Shown: positions 10,098 to 19,399 of the stretch, piece after piece
How positions within the stretch are numbered: the first letter of the stretch is position 1
How the letters are laid out: every line of letters starts with the position of its first letter
NCBI RefSeq assembly: GCF_030814955.1
Contig: NZ_JAUSWB010000014.1
Location: 1-41,096, forward strand
Source of the DNA: Planomicrobium stackebrandtii
Lineage (GTDB): Bacteria; Bacillota; Bacilli; Bacillales_A; Planococcaceae
DNA: 41,096 nucleotides
Direction: 5' to 3'
The notes under the pieces: generated by a model
What the model was told of the DNA's origin: nothing
Database searches by the model: none
What the model saw: the letters and a program-made list of their open reading frames with translations, nothing else
Translations under genes and position numbers: made by a program

Positions 10098-11471
10098 ATG
10101 GCGAATACATATGCAGTAATTTTAGCGGCCGGCCAAGGCACGCGCATGAAGTCAAAATTGTACAAAGTGCTTCATCCAGTTTGCGGCATGCCGATGGTTG
10201 AGCACGTGACACGCAATGTCGAGAAACTCGGTGTTGAAAAAATTGTTACCGTTGTTGGCCATGGCGCAGAAAAAGTTCAGCAGCAGCTGGGCGAGAAAAG
10301 TGAATACGCGTTGCAGGCAGAACAATTGGGAACGGCTCACGCCGTACAGCAAACTGCTTCATTGATCGAGGGACTTGCTGGAACAACTTTGGTCGTTTGC
10401 GGGGATACACCGCTAATACGTCCGGAAACGATGCAGGCACTTCTTGACCAGCATGCAGAAACACAGGCAAAAGCAACAATCCTGACGGCAATCGCTGACA
10501 ACCCGACAGGCTACGGGCGGATTCTTCGCAACAACGCCGGCATCGTCGAGAAGATTGTCGAGCAAAAAGACGCATCCCCAGAAGAGCAGCAAGTGAAGGA
10601 AATCAATACAGGCACGTATTGCTTCGATAACGAAGCGCTGTTCGAAGCGTTGAAGCTGGTTTCCAATGATAACGTTCAAGGTGAATATTATTTGCCTGAC
10701 GTGATTGAAATCCTTCAAAAGCAAGGAGAAATTGTTGCAGCTTATGCAACAGACAGCTTTGATGAAACTTTAGGTGTAAATGACCGCGTAGCTTTGAGCC
10801 AAGCAGAAAGCACGATGCGCAAACGAATTGCTGAAAAACACATGAGAGCCGGTGTTTCCATTATCGATCCGGCGACAGCTTATATTAGCGCACAAGCAGA
10901 AATCGGAGCGGATACCATCATCCATCCGAATGTGACGATTGATGGGGATACGAAAATTGGAGAAGATTGCGTCATTTCTTCGAACAGCCATATCGTCAAC
11001 AGCATTATCGGTGACCGTACGACCATCCGCAGTTCAGAGATCCACAACAGCAGCATTGGAACGGATACAGCTGTAGGGCCGTTTGCACACATCCGTCCGG
11101 ATACGGTATTAGGCAATGATGTGAAAATCGGCAACTTTGTCGAAGTGAAAAAATCAACCGTCGGAAACGACAGCAAAGTTTCTCACTTAAGCTATATTGG
11201 TGACGCCCATGTGGGTACGGATGTCAATATTGGCTGCGGCACGATCACGGTTAATTATGATGGCAAAAATAAATTCCAGACCGTCATCGAAGACAACACC
11301 TTTATCGGCTGCAATTCCAATTTGATTGCACCGGTTACCGTAGGCAAAGGATCTTATGTAGCGGCTGGCTCTACAATTTCAAAAGATGTACCAAAGGATT
11401 CATTGGCGATTGCTCGCGCGCGCCAGGAAAATAAAGAAGGCTACGCAAACAAATTGAACGGTAAAAAATAG
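10098..11471 (+). CDS. glmU: Bifunctional UDP-N-acetylglucosamine synthase GlmU
   Basis: GlmU acetylates glucosamine-1-phosphate and then couples it to UTP, making UDP-GlcNAc for peptidoglycan and teichoic acid. The protein has 457 residues (B. subtilis 456). The N-terminal uridylyltransferase half has the nucleotide-binding [15 protein letters not shown] (about 10-24). The C-terminal half is a left-handed beta-helix of hexapeptide repeats (about 255-440) with the acetyltransferase segment [11 protein letters not shown] start at the ATG 10098, 6 nt past GGAGGGG; the GTG at 10083 overlaps that site. It forms an operon with prs, 15 nt downstream. Confidence 0.98.
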   Translation: MANTYAVILAAGQGTRMKSKLYKVLHPVCGMPMVEHVTRNVEKLGVEKIVTVVGHGAEKVQQQLGEKSEYALQAEQLGTAHAVQQTASLIEGLAGTTLVVCGDTPLIRPETMQALLDQHAETQAKATILTAIADNPTGYGRILRNNAGIVEKIVEQKDASPEEQQVKEINTGTYCFDNEALFEALKLVSNDNVQGEYYLPDVIEILQKQGEIVAAYATDSFDETLGVNDRVALSQAESTMRKRIAEKHMRAGVSIIDPATAYISAQAEIGADTIIHPNVTIDGDTKIGEDCVISSNSHIVNSIIGDRTTIRSSEIHNSSIGTDTAVGPFAHIRPDTVLGNDVKIGNFVEVKKSTVGNDSKVSHLSYIGDAHVGTDVNIGCGTITVNYDGKNKFQTVIEDNTFIGCNSNLIAPVTVGKGSYVAAGSTISKDVPKDSLAIARARQENKEGYANKLNGKK

Positions 11472-11486
11472 GAGGGTTCACACCTA

Positions 11487-12449
11487 ATGGGCTATCAAAA
11501 TGCAAACTCGAAATTGAAAATCTTTTCATTGAATTCGAACCAGGCGCTGGCTGAAGAAATTTCGGAACACGCAGGCATTCCACTTGGAAAAAGTTCGGTC
11601 ACACATTTCAGCGATGGTGAAATCCAGATTAATATTGAAGAAAGCATTCGCGGTTATGATGTATTTATCGTGCAATCGACTTCTCAGCCCGTCAATGAAA
11701 ACTTGATGGAGCTATTGATCATGATTGATGCTGTCAAACGTGCTTCTGCCCGCACGGTCAATGTCGTAATTCCCTATTACGGTTATGCACGCCAGGACCG
11801 TAAAGCCCGTTCACGTGAACCGATTACTGCAAAATTAGTAGCGAACCTTTTGGAAACTGCAGGGGCAACCCGTGTAGTGGTCCTGGATTTGCACGCTCCT
11901 CAAATCCAAGGGTTCTTTGATATTTTGATTGACCACCTAGTAGCTGTACCTTTGCTTTCCGATTACTTCCTGAATGAAAGTGGCATCGACCTTGAAAATG
12001 TCATCATCGTTTCACCGGATCACGGCGGAGTAACCCGTGCCCGCAAAATGGCAGACCGCTTGAAAGCGCCAATTGCGATCATCGACAAGCGCCGCCCCCG
12101 TCCGAACGTATCGGAAGTCATGAACATTGTCGGTAATGTAGAAGGCAAAACAGCCATCATTATTGATGACATCATCGATACAGCAGGCACCATCTCGATC
12201 GCTGCCAGCGCTTTGATCGAAAGCGGCGCGAAAGAAGTATATGCATGCTGTACACACCCTGTCCTGTCGGGTCCTGCTGTACAGCGCATCAACGATTCAG
12301 TGATCAAGGAATTGATCATCACCAACTCGATCGCCTTGCCTGAAGAAAAGAAATCTCCAAAGATCAAGCAGTTGTCTGTAGCACGCTTGTTAGCTGAAAC
12401 AATCGTCCGTGTTCATGAACAAAAATCTGTCAGCACACTGTTTGATTGA
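11487..12449 (+). CDS. prs: Ribose-phosphate pyrophosphokinase
   Basis: Prs makes PRPP from ribose-5-phosphate and ATP for purine, pyrimidine, histidine, tryptophan and NAD synthesis. The 320 residues make it a class I enzyme. The ATP-site flexible loop begins at [17 protein letters not shown] (about 95-111) and the PRPP loop is [12 protein letters not shown] (about 223-234). [10 protein letters not shown] contains a conserved active-site histidine. The ATG follows AGGAGGG by 10 nt, and glmU ends 15 nt upstream, so the two are co-transcribed. PRPP made here is the ligand of PurR (8177-9004) and a substrate for Hpt (30938-31489). Confidence 0.98.
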   Translation: MGYQNANSKLKIFSLNSNQALAEEISEHAGIPLGKSSVTHFSDGEIQINIEESIRGYDVFIVQSTSQPVNENLMELLIMIDAVKRASARTVNVVIPYYGYARQDRKARSREPITAKLVANLLETAGATRVVVLDLHAPQIQGFFDILIDHLVAVPLLSDYFLNESGIDLENVIIVSPDHGGVTRARKMADRLKAPIAIIDKRRPRPNVSEVMNIVGNVEGKTAIIIDDIIDTAGTISIAASALIESGAKEVYACCTHPVLSGPAVQRINDSVIKELIITNSIALPEEKKSPKIKQLSVARLLAETIVRVHEQKSVSTLFD

Positions 12450-12477
12450 TCAGAATAACCACCTTTCTGTGTAATAG

Positions 12478-12503
12478 GTTTCATTATTGTAAGAAAAGGG
12501 TAT
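12478..12503 (+). promoter_or_regulatory. Sigma-B-type promoter of ctc
   Basis: GTTTCA (12478-12483), a 14-bp spacer and GGGTAT (12498-12503) match the Bacillus sigma-B consensus GTTTAA...GGGTAT. B. subtilis ctc is the founding sigma-B target with the same 14-bp spacing. A TATACT at 12503-12508 might add a weak sigma-A start. Confidence 0.7.
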
Positions 12504-12564
12504 ATACTGTTTATGTACCTATCGAGAATTATGTACTTTTTAATATAACTGGAGGCTGAAAGTA

Positions 12565-13218
12565 ATGACTGTAAAAATGACCGCACAAAAAAGAGAAAGC
12601 AGCAACAAGAATTCTGCATTAACTGAACTTCGTTCGAAAGGAAATGTACCAGGCGTAGTTTACGGCTTTAAAACTGAAACGACACCGGTAACTGTATCTG
12701 AAATCGAATTGATCAAAACTTTGCGTGAATCTGGACGTAACGGCGTAATCAGCCTTGAAATTGATGGCAAGAGCACAAATGTTGTATTGAGCGATTATCA
12801 AATGGACGCTTTAAAAGGCAGCTTCAAGCACGTTGACTTTTTAGCAATCAACATGTCAGATGAGCTTGAAGTGGCTGTAGCAGTTCACTTGACTGGCGAA
12901 TCAGCAGGCGAAAAAGAAGGCGGCTTTATCACTCAGCCGAACCGCGAAGTAAATGTTCGCGTGAAGCCTTCTGATATTCCGGATGCACTAGAAGTTGATA
13001 CTACTGAACTGGCGATTGGCGAAACAATCACAGTCGGCGATATCCGCGGAACTGTATCTTATGAAATTTTGGATGAAGACGATTTTATCCTTGTTTCTGC
13101 AACAGCTCCACGTACACAGGAAGAATTGGACGAGCTTGAAACTGTATCTGAAGAAGATGCAGAACCAGAAGTGGTTGGCAGCGAAGATTCTGAAGAAGAA
13201 GATAAAAAAGAAGCATAA
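12565..13218 (+). CDS. ctc: 50S ribosomal protein L25 / general stress protein Ctc
   Basis: Ctc binds 5S rRNA in the large ribosomal subunit and in B. subtilis is induced by heat, salt and other stress. The protein has 217 residues. The N-terminal L25 domain (about 1-90, with the GNVPGVVYG signature) is followed by a TL5 beta-barrel domain to about 185. A strongly acidic C-terminal tail ends the protein and is longer than in B. subtilis Ctc (about 204). The ATG follows GGAGG. A sigma-B-like promoter lies upstream and a strong hairpin downstream, so it is its own stress-responsive unit. Confidence 0.95.
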   Translation: MTVKMTAQKRESSNKNSALTELRSKGNVPGVVYGFKTETTPVTVSEIELIKTLRESGRNGVISLEIDGKSTNVVLSDYQMDALKGSFKHVDFLAINMSDELEVAVAVHLTGESAGEKEGGFITQPNREVNVRVKPSDIPDALEVDTTELAIGETITVGDIRGTVSYEILDEDDFILVSATAPRTQEELDELETVSEEDAEPEVVGSEDSEEEDKKEA

Positions 13219-13230
13219 ATATGAATGGGA

Positions 13231-13267
13231 AATAGGGGCTGTCGAGAGACAGTCCCTATTTTTTTGT
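13231..13267 (+). terminator. ctc terminator
   Basis: A 13-bp stem with one G-T pair (13231-13243 with 13248-13260) closes on GAGA and runs into seven T. Strong intrinsic terminator. Confidence 0.9.
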
Positions 13268-13281
13268 TTCGCGATTGATTA

Positions 13282-13290
13282 TGGTAAAAT
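13282..13290 (+). promoter_or_regulatory. Extended -10 promoter of pth
   Basis: TGG followed by TAAAAT (13285-13290), 33 nt before the start. The possible -35 (TTGTTT, 13264-13269) is too close at 15 bp, so the extended -10 probably matters most. Confidence 0.5.
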
Positions 13291-13323
13291 AAAAGGCAGT
13301 GAAAAAAGCAAAGGAAGATGGGT

Positions 13324-13887
13324 ATGAAACTGATTATCGGCTTGGGAAATCCGGGCAAAACATATGAAGACACACGCCACAATATCGGCTTTAAAGTGGT
13401 CGATTATTTGGCAAGCCAATGGAATGCTCCGTTGACGCAGGCGAAATTCAAAGGGATGTACTCCATTAGCCACCGTCCTGAAGGCAAAGTGATGCTGCTC
13501 AAGCCGTTGACTTACATGAATTTATCGGGCGAGAGTGTCAGTGCGCTGATGGATTACTACGGCATCGAGCTGAAAGACATCATTGTCATATACGATGATT
13601 TGGATTTGCCGGCTGGCCAACTGCGATTGCGCCAAAAAGGCAGTGCCGGTGGCCATAATGGCATCAAGTCACTGATCCAGCATTTAGGCACACAGGAATT
13701 CAACCGGCTGCGCATCGGCATCAGCCGTCCGCCGGCAGGCATGAAAGTACCGGATTACGTGCTCCAGCGCTTCTCGAAAGAAGAAATTCCGGAAGTGGCG
13801 GATGCCATCAAAAGGAGTGCGGCAGCTTGCGAAACCTGGCTGTCGAAACCCTATCTCGAAGTAATGAATCAATTTAATGGAGCATAA
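13324..13887 (+). CDS. pth: Peptidyl-tRNA hydrolase
   Basis: Pth releases tRNA from peptidyl-tRNA that drops off the ribosome, and is essential. The 187 residues match bacterial Pth (B. subtilis SpoVC is 188). Visible features are [18 protein letters not shown] with the catalytic histidine (residue 20), [12 protein letters not shown] with a conserved asparagine, IYDDLDLP with the catalytic-site aspartate, and [13 protein letters not shown] choose the ATG at 13324, which lies 6 nt past AAGGAAG; the ATG at 13318 is too close to that site. The B. subtilis next gene, fin (anti-sigma-F factor), is absent; mfd follows directly. Confidence 0.96.
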   Translation: MKLIIGLGNPGKTYEDTRHNIGFKVVDYLASQWNAPLTQAKFKGMYSISHRPEGKVMLLKPLTYMNLSGESVSALMDYYGIELKDIIVIYDDLDLPAGQLRLRQKGSAGGHNGIKSLIQHLGTQEFNRLRIGISRPPAGMKVPDYVLQRFSKEEIPEVADAIKRSAAACETWLSKPYLEVMNQFNGA

Positions 13888-13889
13888 TC

Positions 13890-13923
13890 GCTTTGACGCA
13901 GTTGGCGTTCAGAGCTTTTTTCT
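13890..13923 (+). terminator. pth terminator
   Basis: GCTTTGACGC pairs with GCGTTCAGAGC (one bulge, one G-T) and is followed by six T. It occupies most of the short pth-mfd gap. Confidence 0.65.
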
Positions 13924-13956
13924 GTTTCCTGTGTTTTTTTGAAAGGAGGAAGTTGG

Positions 13957-16900
13957 ATGAATCACATATTACGAACCTTTTCGGAGGATACCCATACACA
14001 AAACTTTATAGCAGATTTGAAGAAGGGGCAGGACCATCAGCTGATTTCCGGTTTATCCGGCAGCGCGCGGCCGATTTTTTACCAGACAATCTGGTCGGAA
14101 GCGGAAACCCCTTTGTTGATCGTGACACCGAATTTATTGCATGCACAGCGTGTATACGACGACTTGGTGAGGCTCGTTGGTGAACAGCAAGTCCACCTTT
14201 ACCCAGCGGAAGAGTTGATTGCTGCAGAGGTGTCGTTTTCAGGGCCGGAACTGCGGGCTCACCGCATTGATACGCTTGATCATATGAAAAGCGTTGGAAA
14301 AGGGATTTACATCACACCGGTAGCAGGGATGCGCAAGCTGTTGCCGACAAAAGAGCAGTGGGACTATGCCACACTCCGCATTGCTGAAGGCGAAGAACTT
14401 GATACAGGCGAGTGGCTCTTGAAATTGGTGGCGATGGGCTATTCCCGTACGCCTATGGTGACCACTCCTGGAGAGTTTGCGCTTCGCGGAGGAATTTTGG
14501 ATATTTATCCGCTGAACTTTGAACACCCGGTACGTATCGAGTTGTTCGATACAGAAGTGGATTCACTGCGGCTGTTTTCAGCAGACGATCAGCGTTCGCT
14601 GGAGAAAGTCCAGTCGCTGTGCATCCTTCCGGCAAGTGAACTGGTGCTGTCGAAAGACCAGCGTGTCGGACTGGCAGAGAAGTTGGAGGGCAAACTTGCT
14701 GCCAGCTTGAAAAAAATCAAAGCTGACGATACGAAAGCTTTGATGCTTCAGCATATCCAGCATGACATCGATTTGCTGAAACAAGGCGAAACGCCGGAGC
14801 AGCTGGCGAAATATGCCTCTCTGATCGATACTCAGTCCTCATTTTTAGGCGATTATTTCCCGGGAAATGGACTGGTCTTTTTTGACGAGCTGGGACGCAT
14901 ACAAGAAATGACGGATACGTTAGAGCGCGAAGAAGGCGATTGGATTGTTTCGCTTTTGGAAGAAGGAAAGTTTCTTCATGATGTCTCGTTAACCTACACG
15001 TTCCGGGAAATGATGGCAAAGCTCGAGCAGAAAGTAACGTTCCTGTCTTTATTCGTACGGACATTTCCGATGGTATCGGTTAAAAAGTCCATCGCCTTTT
15101 CATGCAAGCCGATGCAATCTTTCCATGGCCAAATGCATCTCCTGAAAGCAGAGATGGAGCGCTGGACCTTAGGGAAGTTCCAAATCTTTATCGTGGCACA
15201 GGGTGAAGACCGCATGCAAAAAGTGCGTGCCGTTCTGGCTGATTATGATATGGAAGCGGAGATTGCCTCACCTTCGACGGAAATTCAAGGCGGCAAAATC
15301 TATTTGGTTGATGGGGAATTATCGACAGGATTTGAGATGCCGCTGCAGCGTTTGACCGTCATTACGGATTCGGAATTGTTCAAGCAGCAGCCGAAGAAGA
15401 AAACACGTGCGCAAAAGCTGACAAATGCCGAGCGCATCAAGAGCTACTCCGAAATCAAACCAGGGGATTATATTGTCCACATTCACCACGGCATCGGCCG
15501 TTTTGTAGGCATCGAAACCTTGGAAAGCGGAGGCGTCCATAAAGATTATCTCCATATTGTCTATAAAGCTGACGATAAATTATTCGTACCGGTCGATAAA
15601 ATCGACTTGATTCAAAAATACATCGCATCTGAAGAAAAAGAGCCAAAACTGCATAAGATGGGCGGCGCGGAGTGGAAGAAAACCCGCACGAAAGTATCGG
15701 CAGCTGTTCAGGACATTGCGGATGACCTGATCAAGCTTTATGCAGAGCGGGAAGCGTTAAGAGGTTTTGCGTTTTCTGAAGAGCAGGACATGCAGCGCCA
15801 GTTTGAAGCGGAATTTCCTTACGAAGAAACCGTCGATCAACTGCGCTCGATCAATGAAGTAAAGCGCGACATGGAAAACGAACGGCCGATGGACCGCCTG
15901 ATCTGCGGCGATGTCGGTTACGGTAAAACAGAAGTTGCCATCCGCGCGGCGTTCAAAGCGGTATTGGACGGCAAACAAGTGGCCTTTCTTGTGCCGACAA
16001 CGATATTGGCGCAGCAGCATTTTGAAACGATGAGCGAGCGGTTCAAGGATTACCCGATTACGGTCGGCTTAATGAGCCGCTTCCGTTCCAAAAAACAGCA
16101 GGGCGAAACCGTCAAAGGCTTAAAAAATGGATCAGTTGACGTAGTTGTCGGCACACACCGCATTTTATCGAAAGATATGCAGTACAAAGACCTTGGATTG
16201 TTGATCATCGATGAAGAACAGCGATTTGGCGTAACCCATAAAGAAAAGATTAAGCAAATGAAGACCAACGTAGATGTTCTGACCCTGACTGCAACGCCGA
16301 TTCCGCGAACGCTCCATATGTCGATGATCGGCGTGCGCGACTTGTCTGTCATCGAAACACCGCCGGCCAACCGTTTCCCGGTGCAAAGCTATGTTATGGA
16401 GCACAACGGCGCACTCGTACGCGAAGCCATCGAACGCGAAATGGCGCGCGGCGGCCAAGTGTTTTATTTGTATAACCGTGTGGACGATATGACGCGGAAA
16501 GTGGAGGAAATTCAAGCATTGGTGCCGGAAGCGCGCGTCGGCTATGCCCATGGGCAAATGAGCGAAACCGAACTGGAATCGGTCATTTTGGGATTCCTTG
16601 ACGGCGATTACGATGTTCTGGTTACAACCACCATCATTGAAACCGGCATTGACATTCCGAACGTAAACACTTTGATCGTCTATAATGCCGATCGCATGGG
16701 CTTGTCTCAGCTTTATCAATTGCGCGGACGCGTCGGGCGCTCGAGCCGTGTCGCTTACGCTTACTTTATGTATCAGCGCGACAAAGTGCTGACAGATGTT
16801 GCGGAAAAACGCCTGATGGCCATTAAGGAATTCACCGAGCTCGGATCCGGCTTTAAAATCGCCATGCGTGATTTGACGATCCGCGGGGCAGGCAACCTGC

Positions 16901-17490
16901 TCGGTTCGCAGCAGCACGGCTTTATTGATTCCGTCGGCTTTGACTTGTATTCGCAAATGCTGCAGGAGGCAATCGACGAACGCCAGTCGGGAGTCAAAAA
17001 AGAAGTGGTTCCGGAAATTGAAATTTCCCTTGATGTCGATGCCTACATTCCAGATTCCTATGTCAGCGACGGCTATCAAAAGATCCAAATGTACAAACGC
17101 GTCAAAGGCGTGGATACAGAAGAGGAAATGACCGAGCTGCAAGATGAATTGATCGACCGTTTCGGGGATATGCCAAATGAAACCGACAGCTTGCTGCGCA
17201 TTGCCCGCATGAAAGTATGGGCACGCCAAGTAGGAGTCGAATCGATCAAGCAAAACGGCAAAGTCGTGACCGTCAAACTGAGCGAAAGAGGTACAGCCAG
17301 CATCAACGGCGGCAAAGTGGTGGAAGAATCGGCCGCATACGGACGCGCCGTCGGATTCAGCATGTCGGGCCAGCAGCTGGTCATGTCCATCGATGAAAAC
17401 AAAACCAAAAAACTGCATCCATTCGATGTGCTGGAAGGCATGATAAAACTACTGCCGGAATCGCTTCGTGAAGAAAAATCGGTTAGTTGA
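13957..17490 (+). CDS. mfd: Transcription-repair coupling factor Mfd
   Basis: Mfd pushes RNA polymerase off DNA lesions with its ATP-driven translocase and recruits UvrA. It has 1177 residues, as in B. subtilis. In order: a UvrB-like N-terminal module (about 1-350), the RNA-polymerase-interacting CarD-like domain (about 495-555, PGDYIVHIHHGIGRF), and the superfamily 2 translocase. The last shows Walker A GDVGYGKT (651-658), DEEQ (752-755), and the QLRGRVGRS motif. The C-terminal TRCF domain, which masks the UvrA site, ends the protein. The ATG at 13957 follows AAAGGAGGA by 6 nt; a TTG at 13939 would contain that site. No terminator is clear after it. Confidence 0.97.
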   Translation: MNHILRTFSEDTHTQNFIADLKKGQDHQLISGLSGSARPIFYQTIWSEAETPLLIVTPNLLHAQRVYDDLVRLVGEQQVHLYPAEELIAAEVSFSGPELRAHRIDTLDHMKSVGKGIYITPVAGMRKLLPTKEQWDYATLRIAEGEELDTGEWLLKLVAMGYSRTPMVTTPGEFALRGGILDIYPLNFEHPVRIELFDTEVDSLRLFSADDQRSLEKVQSLCILPASELVLSKDQRVGLAEKLEGKLAASLKKIKADDTKALMLQHIQHDIDLLKQGETPEQLAKYASLIDTQSSFLGDYFPGNGLVFFDELGRIQEMTDTLEREEGDWIVSLLEEGKFLHDVSLTYTFREMMAKLEQKVTFLSLFVRTFPMVSVKKSIAFSCKPMQSFHGQMHLLKAEMERWTLGKFQIFIVAQGEDRMQKVRAVLADYDMEAEIASPSTEIQGGKIYLVDGELSTGFEMPLQRLTVITDSELFKQQPKKKTRAQKLTNAERIKSYSEIKPGDYIVHIHHGIGRFVGIETLESGGVHKDYLHIVYKADDKLFVPVDKIDLIQKYIASEEKEPKLHKMGGAEWKKTRTKVSAAVQDIADDLIKLYAEREALRGFAFSEEQDMQRQFEAEFPYEETVDQLRSINEVKRDMENERPMDRLICGDVGYGKTEVAIRAAFKAVLDGKQVAFLVPTTILAQQHFETMSERFKDYPITVGLMSRFRSKKQQGETVKGLKNGSVDVVVGTHRILSKDMQYKDLGLLIIDEEQRFGVTHKEKIKQMKTNVDVLTLTATPIPRTLHMSMIGVRDLSVIETPPANRFPVQSYVMEHNGALVREAIEREMARGGQVFYLYNRVDDMTRKVEEIQALVPEARVGYAHGQMSETELESVILGFLDGDYDVLVTTTIIETGIDIPNVNTLIVYNADRMGLSQLYQLRGRVGRSSRVAYAYFMYQRDKVLTDVAEKRLMAIKEFTELGSGFKIAMRDLTIRGAGNLLGSQQHGFIDSVGFDLYSQMLQEAIDERQSGVKKEVVPEIEISLDVDAYIPDSYVSDGYQKIQMYKRVKGVDTEEEMTELQDELIDRFGDMPNETDSLLRIARMKVWARQVGVESIKQNGKVVTVKLSERGTASINGGKVVEESAAYGRAVGFSMSGQQLVMSIDENKTKKLHPFDVLEGMIKLLPESLREEKSVS

Positions 17491-17581
17491 GTTGAATTGA
17501 ATTAATTAAGTTGAAGGTTTTTAGCTAAAGAAACGAACGATCTTTATAAGAAAGCGATTGCTGTTTTATACAATTTAAGAA

Positions 17582-17729
17582 GGTAAGGAGAAACTAGTAG
17601 AACCACAGGAGTCTCTTTCCGATTCACAACCTTACCAAACGCCGACGCGTCGTCCATGGGCTGGGCGAAGCAAGAAGACGGATGGTTTTCCCGGCTTCTT
17701 GTGGGAACCATGCCCCAAGCGGACGACGC
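17582..17729. repeat. Compound inverted-repeat element in the mfd-yabM gap
   Basis: The stretch 17491-17812 has no credible gene. It contains a 7-bp inverted repeat GGTAAGG/CCTTACC (17582-17588, 17630-17636). It also contains a long hairpin: GCGTCGTCC/GGACGACGC (17647-17655, 17721-17729), GCTGGGC against GCCCCAAGC (17660-17666, 17712-17720), and CAAGAAG/CTTCTTG (17671-17677, 17695-17701). A further pair, ATGGTTTTCCC (17682-17692) with GGGAACCAT (17703-17711), crosses the last helix, so it is an alternative fold or a pseudoknot. It could be a structured RNA, an intergenic REP/MITE-like repeat, or a relic at the place of spoVT. Confidence 0.6.
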
Positions 17730-17812
17730 TATGTATAACAGCAAAATTTTTTCCGACATATAAAGTTATTATAAGTAAGAGATGAGTGGGTCCGGTGAAC
17801 AATGAAGGCACA

Positions 17813-19399
17813 ATGAAATCATTTATGAAAGGCGCGGTCCTGCTGACGATTGCAGGATTTATCGTCAAGCTGCTGAGTGCGGTCTACCGGGTGCCTTTCC
17901 AGAACCTCGTTGGAGATCAAGGCTTCTACATTTATCAGCAAGTGTACCCGTTTGTCGCCATTTTCGGCATCTGGACATCCTATGGCTTTGCCGTAGCGGT
18001 TTCCAAATTGCTGGCGGATACCGACAGGCAAGTACACGGGCCAATTTTGCGCATTGCGTTCATGTATGTGGCTGCTATCTCCATAACTGTATTTGCACTG
18101 CTGTTTTTCGGTGCGGAACTGCTGTCGGACTGGATGGGCGATGCCCAATTGGACCGTTTGCTGAAAGTAGGTGCGTTTTCCGTTCTCTTGATGGCGCCGC
18201 TCGCTATTTTAAAAGGGTATTTCCAGTCGCGCAATGACATGGCGCCAGTCGCCTATGCTCAAGTGATGGAACAGGGGCTTCGCGTATCGGTCATTTTAAT
18301 CGGTACCTGGCTCGTCGTTTCGAGCGGATTTTCGCTGTACGCTGCAGGACAAATGGCGATGCTTGGTGCAGTTGCCGGTGGGTTGGGCGCGGTGGTACTG
18401 CTGCTGGTCTATTTCCGCGGGCAGTCGGATTTCCTGAAACAGCCTTCACAAGTAAAAACCTGGCCGATCATCAAGCAAATGACTGCGGTCAGTTTGAGTG
18501 TCAGCATGAGTTCTTTGATCTTGCTGCTGTTTCAGCTGGTGGATTCATTTACGGTATTCCGGCTGCTGGAAGAAAGCGGCTTTGCACGTATTGCCGCTAT
18601 GGAACAGAAAGGGATCTACGACCGCGGCCAGCCGCTGGTGCAATTCGGTATTTTGATCGCCACTTCGCTGACTTTGGCCATTGTTCCACTGGTTGCCCGG
18701 ACTTCAAAAAAACATAGCGGCAGGCCGCCTGAAGTATATGCCCAATTGGCATTCCGTGTGTCGTTCCTGTTTGCGTTCGCCGCTGCAGCAGGGCTCACCT
18801 TCGTTATGTCTTATGTTAACGAAACCTTATTCCAAACGCGCGAACAGTCCGGCGCCCTAGTTATCTTTAGTTGGCAGATCGTCTGGATGTCGCTGCTGCT
18901 GATCATGACGGCGATGCTTCACGGGCTCGGCAAGGTGAGGGTTCCGGCTTTGCTGCTGCTATCGGGTTTGGCTGTAAAAGTCATCGGCAATTGGCTGCTG
19001 CTGCCCATTTGGGGAGTCACAGGTGCGGCTGTTGCCGGGAATATAGGCTTGGCGGTGATTGTAGCGGGCTTATTGGTTTACTTTAAAAAAGTCTGGCCGC
19101 TGCAGTTTGCTCCGGTTTCCTACTACGCTTGGCTTTTTGGGGCCGCTGCAGCCATGTCTGCAGTAGTGCTGGGCTGGTCGATTGCGGCTGACGGCTATCT
19201 GTTTGATGGCTTGTCAAGCCGTCTAGGCGCTGCGTTCACAACGGCGACGGCGATTCCGCTTGGTGCTGTGGTATTCATGGCATTAATCGCCAAAAGCCGC
19301 ATCATAACAGAAAAAGAATGGTATATCATTCCGTTCGGCCGCAAGCTGGCAGGACTGCAATTAGCAATAAATTCAAAGAAAAAAGGTGAAAAGCGATGA
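17813..19399 (+). CDS. yabM: MOP-superfamily polysaccharide flippase-like membrane protein (YabM)
   Basis: A 528-residue, very hydrophobic protein with about 14 predicted membrane segments. It belongs to the SpoVB/YabM/Wzx group of the MOP exporter superfamily. Relatives flip lipid-linked saccharides across the membrane; the substrate here is unknown. The N-terminus MKSFMKGAVLLTIAGFIVKLL is typical of the group. The start is not certain: the ATG at 17813 has GAAGG only 4 nt upstream, and GTG codons at 17786 and 17795 are in frame. Family alignment favours 17813. The end overlaps mazG (ATGA), so the two are coupled, as in B. subtilis. Confidence 0.88.
   Translation: MKSFMKGAVLLTIAGFIVKLLSAVYRVPFQNLVGDQGFYIYQQVYPFVAIFGIWTSYGFAVAVSKLLADTDRQVHGPILRIAFMYVAAISITVFALLFFGAELLSDWMGDAQLDRLLKVGAFSVLLMAPLAILKGYFQSRNDMAPVAYAQVMEQGLRVSVILIGTWLVVSSGFSLYAAGQMAMLGAVAGGLGAVVLLLVYFRGQSDFLKQPSQVKTWPIIKQMTAVSLSVSMSSLILLLFQLVDSFTVFRLLEESGFARIAAMEQKGIYDRGQPLVQFGILIATSLTLAIVPLVARTSKKHSGRPPEVYAQLAFRVSFLFAFAAAAGLTFVMSYVNETLFQTREQSGALVIFSWQIVWMSLLLIMTAMLHGLGKVRVPALLLLSGLAVKVIGNWLLLPIWGVTGAAVAGNIGLAVIVAGLLVYFKKVWPLQFAPVSYYAWLFGAAAAMSAVVLGWSIAADGYLFDGLSSRLGAAFTTATAIPLGAVVFMALIAKSRIITEKEWYIIPFGRKLAGLQLAINSKKKGEKR

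Noticed and set aside
16165..17418. Long open frame (417 codons) on the minus strand opposite mfd
   Set aside because: It is antisense to the conserved translocase and C-terminal part of Mfd, has no ribosome binding site and has no recognisable domain. The composition (many His, Phe, Asp) is typical of a reverse-frame shadow.
17582..17729. T-box or known riboswitch
   Set aside because: I found no T-box sequence (AGGGTGG-type core), no S-box, lysine or purine riboswitch signature, and no clear terminator with a T run linked to the element.
17544..17759. Small minus-strand frame (71 codons) in the mfd-yabM gap
   Set aside because: It spans the arms of the inverted-repeat element, has no binding site, and the protein resembles nothing I know. 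The hairpin explains the region better. I cannot exclude a small peptide.
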